Assembly: GCA_947303695.1 (NCBI GenBank)
Contig: CAMYYX010000025.1
Coordinates: forward strand, 1-17,095
Source of the DNA: an uncultured Prevotellaceae bacterium
GTDB lineage: Bacteria; Bacteroidota; Bacteroidia; Bacteroidales; Bacteroidaceae
Length of the DNA: 17,095 bases
Direction of reading: 5' to 3'
In this document: positions 14,750 to 17,095 of the stretch, piece by piece
How the letters are laid out: each line of letters begins with the position of its first letter
Numbering within the stretch: the first letter of the stretch is position 1
Made by a program: the position numbers and the translations under genes
Notes under the pieces: model-generated
Database searches by the model: none
What the model was told of the DNA's origin: nothing
What the model saw: only the letters and a program-made list of their open reading frames with translations

Positions 14750-15556
14750 CTACCCTTTATTCGTCACTTTCACAATCAGAATACTCAACTCATACAGCAA
14801 CCACATCGGGATGGACACAAGCAGCAATGTAAAGGCATCCGACGTAGGAGTGATGATAGCTGCCAGAATCAGGATGGCCACAATCACATGCCTACGATAC
14901 TGTGTCATATAACTGGCTTTCAGCAACCGCATCTTGGCCAGAATCCAACTCATCACCGGCATTTCGAAAATGATGCCAAGCACAAGGGTCAGCGACACGA
15001 ATGTCGAAATATACGATTCCAGCGTGATGGTATTCGCCACATCGTCCGCAACCTGATACGTTCCCAGGAATCGGAACGTGAAGGGGAAGATGACGAAATA
15101 GCTGAACAGCACACCCAGGATGAACATCACATAACTGCCGAACACCAGTTGTACGGCATACTTGCGTTCGTTCTCATACAGGGCTGGCGAGATGAACTTG
15201 AACAGTTGATAGAGGACATAAGGCGATGCGGCAATCAAACCGGCAAAGAAGGCCACCTTCATGTGGATGATGAACTGCTGAGCCAGTTCCGTGTTGATGA
15301 GTGCCACATGGAAGTCCGTAGCTGCAACCATCTCTTTCACATCCATCCCTACCAACGTACCGAACCACTGTTCCACCTGTGAGAACAATTGATAGGTGAT
15401 GAAACTACCGTCCTGAGGACCCAGCACAATGGCAAACAATGGTTCCTTGAAACAAAAAGCCAAGACACCAAACACCAATGACACGACTGCTATCCTGATA
15501 ATAATAGACCGCAGCACATCCAAGTGATCCCAGAATGTAACCGGTTCGTTACTCAC
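14750..15556 (-). CDS. tatC: Twin-arginine translocase subunit TatC
   Basis: Multi-spanning receptor of the Tat system, 268 residues with six predicted helices (about 17-36, 98-118, 135-158, 185-205, 222-237, 242-262). Family landmarks are visible: SPYVLYQLFKFISPALYENER holds Phe121 and Glu130, matching E. coli Phe94 and Glu103, and the late TPTSD motif ends in Asp240. The first periplasmic loop (about 45-95) is longer than in E. coli. The N-terminal motif reads HLDVLR with Val14 where most TatC proteins have Glu (HLxELR). The start is GTG (15556-15554), chosen because it overlaps the tatA stop by 8 bases (GTGAGTAA) and begins directly before the conserved FWDHL. It is co-transcribed with tatA; no tatB is seen. 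Confidence 0.95.
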   Translation of the reverse strand: MSNEPVTFWDHLDVLRSIIIRIAVVSLVFGVLAFCFKEPLFAIVLGPQDGSFITYQLFSQVEQWFGTLVGMDVKEMVAATDFHVALINTELAQQFIIHMKVAFFAGLIAASPYVLYQLFKFISPALYENERKYAVQLVFGSYVMFILGVLFSYFVIFPFTFRFLGTYQVADDVANTITLESYISTFVSLTLVLGIIFEMPVMSWILAKMRLLKASYMTQYRRHVIVAILILAAIITPTSDAFTLLLVSIPMWLLYELSILIVKVTNKG

Positions 15557-15776
15557 TCTTCTTTTCTTCTTCTACTTCACTCTTCGTTTCGTCCGTCGGA
15601 TCTACCTCTTTCATTCCCTCCTTAAACGAACGGACACCTTTTCCAAGTCCCTTCATCAGTTCAGGAATCTTTCTTCCACCAAAGAACAACAGCACAATCA
15701 GTGCAATGATCAGAATTTCTTGCAATCCGAATGTACCGAACAGCAACGGTTGAATAACAAATAATGATTGTATCAT
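15549..15776 (-). CDS. tatA: Tat pore-forming subunit TatA/E
   Basis: Small 75-residue component that oligomerises with TatC to export folded proteins. A short N terminus leads to one transmembrane helix (about 19-33) with Glu20 as the early polar residue. The Phe-Gly hinge is FFGG (31-34), and an amphipathic helix (about 36-56, KIPELMKGLGKGVRSFKEGM) matches the TatA consensus. The tail is acidic and unstructured. The protein carries about ten residues more before the helix than E. coli TatA; an internal start is not available because no later Met or strong GTG precedes the helix. It follows the heptamer array after the aldo/keto reductase gene, and its stop overlaps the tatC start. A single TatA probably fills both TatA and TatB roles. 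Confidence 0.95.
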   Translation of the reverse strand: MIQSLFVIQPLLFGTFGLQEILIIALIVLLFFGGRKIPELMKGLGKGVRSFKEGMKEVDPTDETKSEVEEEKKSE

Positions 15777-15794
15777 ATCTTTAAAATCTTTAAA

Positions 15795-15843
15795 CTTTCA
15801 ACTTTCAACTTTTAACTTTTAACTCTTAACTCTTAACTCTTAA
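15795..15843 (-). repeat. Heptamer array between the aldo/keto reductase gene and tatA
   Basis: Seven uninterrupted heptamers on the + strand: CTTTCAA twice, CTTTTAA twice, CTCTTAA three times. The array starts two bases after the reductase stop codon (TAA, 15848-15846) and stops 18 bases before the tatA ATG. In the mRNA sense it reads AGTTAAG/AGTTAAA/GTTGAAA. No promoter match is visible in the 69-base gap. Confidence 0.92.
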
Positions 15844-15845
15844 CT

Positions 15846-17090
15846 TTACAGTTCCACTCCTTGCTTCAGCTTCTCCACATATTCATCTATCTTATGCATC
15901 TCGTTTGGAATCTCAATCTTCTGCGGACAGTGTTCCAGACAACGGCAACATTCGATACAGTGGTTGGCCTGACGCAACTTCGGCACACTACGGTCGTATC
16001 CAACGAGGAAAGCCCTGCGCAGTTTCGCATACTCAGGATCTTGGGTCGATGAAGGCATCAAGCCCTCATTGATACATTTGTTGTAATGGGCAAAGATACC
16101 TGGGATGTCCAATCCATACGGACAAGGCATACAATACTGACAACCCGTACAAGGGATGGTTGAGTCGTGCAGAATCTCGTTCGCCACATCATTCTCCAGA
16201 TAGCTACGCTCCTCCTCCGTCAACGGTTTCAGCGGACAATACGAATGCAGGTTGTCCACCAAGTGCTCCATATAGGTCATACCGCTCAAGGCAGTCAGCA
16301 CGTTCGGATACGAACCGCAATACCTGAATGCCCACGAAGCAGCGGTTCTGTCAGGTTCCTTCCCTTTCAGCATCCTCAGCACATTGCCGTTCACTTTCGA
16401 CAGACGTCCACCCAGCAGCGGTTCCATAATCACCACAGGGATATCGCGTTTCGTCAGTTCGTCGTACAGGTAGTTGGCATCCACGTTGAACGAGTTCATC
16501 TCGTTCGCATGATACCAGTCCAGATAGTTCATCTGAATCTGCACGAAATCCCAATGGATCTCATCGTGAAGGGCCATCATCTCGTCGAATACCGACTGCT
16601 GACCGTGGAACGAGAATCCGAGGTTCCTCACCCTTCCCGCTTCACGCTCTTTCATCAGGTAATCCAGGATGCCCGTATCTACAAACCGCGTCTGGTATTC
16701 CTCCATACTGCCACCGATGGCGTGCAGCAACATATAGTCGATATAGTCGGTCTTAAGTTCCTTCAGCGAGTTCTCATACATCGCAATCGAAGCCTCCTTC
16801 GTCTGGGTGTCGGGCGAGAAGTTCGACATCTTCGTAGCGATGAAGTACGACTCACGCGGATGACGGCTCAGGGCGATACCCGTTGCATGTTCCGACATGC
16901 CCTGACAATAGACAGGAGAGGTATCGAAGTAGTTCACACCATACTCCAGTGCGGTATCCACCAGTTCGTTGATGCGCTCCTGATCCATCTCTTCCTTACC
17001 GTCCGCACCCTTCTTCGTAGGCCAACGCATACAGCCATAACCCAGTATCGACACCTTGTCGCCACTGTTATGATTCTCTCTCAGGGTCAT
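15846..17090 (-). CDS. Aldo/keto reductase with C-terminal ferredoxin-type clusters
   Basis: Predicted cytoplasmic oxidoreductase of 414 residues, an NAD(P)H-type aldo/keto reductase barrel fused to a bacterial ferredoxin-like tail (COG1453 style). The AKR tetrad appears to be complete: Asp56 and Tyr61 in FDTSPVY, Lys87 in IATKM and His123 in MLLHA. Two four-cysteine sets follow: Cys314/317/320/323 before Pro, and Cys378/381/384/388 before Pro, which should bind two [4Fe-4S] clusters. Cys382 is an extra neighbour. The substrate is unknown. The first visible ATG (17090) gives a natural start at the conserved LRENHNSGDKVSILGYGCMRWP, but only five bases lie upstream, so a longer N terminus cannot be excluded. 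No twin-arginine signal is seen, so it is probably not a Tat substrate despite the neighbouring genes. Confidence 0.88.
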   Translation of the reverse strand: MTLRENHNSGDKVSILGYGCMRWPTKKGADGKEEMDQERINELVDTALEYGVNYFDTSPVYCQGMSEHATGIALSRHPRESYFIATKMSNFSPDTQTKEASIAMYENSLKELKTDYIDYMLLHAIGGSMEEYQTRFVDTGILDYLMKEREAGRVRNLGFSFHGQQSVFDEMMALHDEIHWDFVQIQMNYLDWYHANEMNSFNVDANYLYDELTKRDIPVVIMEPLLGGRLSKVNGNVLRMLKGKEPDRTAASWAFRYCGSYPNVLTALSGMTYMEHLVDNLHSYCPLKPLTEEERSYLENDVANEILHDSTIPCTGCQYCMPCPYGLDIPGIFAHYNKCINEGLMPSSTQDPEYAKLRRAFLVGYDRSVPKLRQANHCIECCRCLEHCPQKIEIPNEMHKIDEYVEKLKQGVEL

Positions 17091-17095
17091 CTGCC

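Noticed and set aside
17000..17090. Twin-arginine signal on the aldo/keto reductase, given the Tat genes next door
   Set aside because: The visible N terminus has no RR motif or hydrophobic stretch before the AKR barrel.

Overview
The window looks like a chromosomal stretch from a Bacteroidales bacterium, most likely Prevotella-like. The reasons are a textbook Bacteroidetes promoter (TTTG, 20 bases, TAACTTTG), starts without clear Shine-Dalgarno sites, many lipoprotein signals, a single-TatA Tat system and A/T-rich repetitive gene junctions. This placement is inferred from style, not from a database match. Every gene lies on the minus strand, so transcription runs from high to low coordinates. 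There are no rRNA or tRNA genes, CRISPR arrays or transposases, and no gene-free stretch longer than 250 bases.

From the right edge, in transcription order: an iron-sulfur aldo/keto reductase (15846-17090), tatA and tatC (15776-14750), an ABC-F ATPase (14505-12745), an M13 zinc endopeptidase lipoprotein (12600-10573), metA (10571-9648), a U32 iron-sulfur 'peptidase' family protein (9655-7799), a membrane protein with an SH3-like domain and a zinc ribbon (7806-6811), and a TlpA-type thioredoxin lipoprotein (6789-5815). M13, metA, U32, the SH3/zinc-ribbon gene and tlpA are joined by gaps of 21 bases or less, or by 8-base overlaps. They end at a strong intrinsic terminator (5752-5786) and look like one operon.

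A new promoter (5660-5691) then drives a tripartite efflux operon: TolC-type outer membrane channel (5587-4268), lipoprotein adaptor (4246-3236) and RND pump (3202-29). A further gene seems to start 3 bases after the pump stop and runs off the left edge.

The most unusual signal is a family of short tandem repeats at gene junctions, all built around the + strand word CTYTTRAA, with periods of 7, 9 or 17-18 bases. The heptamer arrays touch or nearly touch the stop codon of the preceding gene. Because 7 is not a multiple of 3, they place TAA in all three frames. A degenerate heptamer tract of the same flavour also lies inside the U32 coding sequence. A GC-rich palindromic element sits between tatC and the ABC-F gene. 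Two residue-level points are also notable: MetA carries Glu111, the acetyl-CoA type residue, and TatC has Val14 where a conserved Glu is expected.
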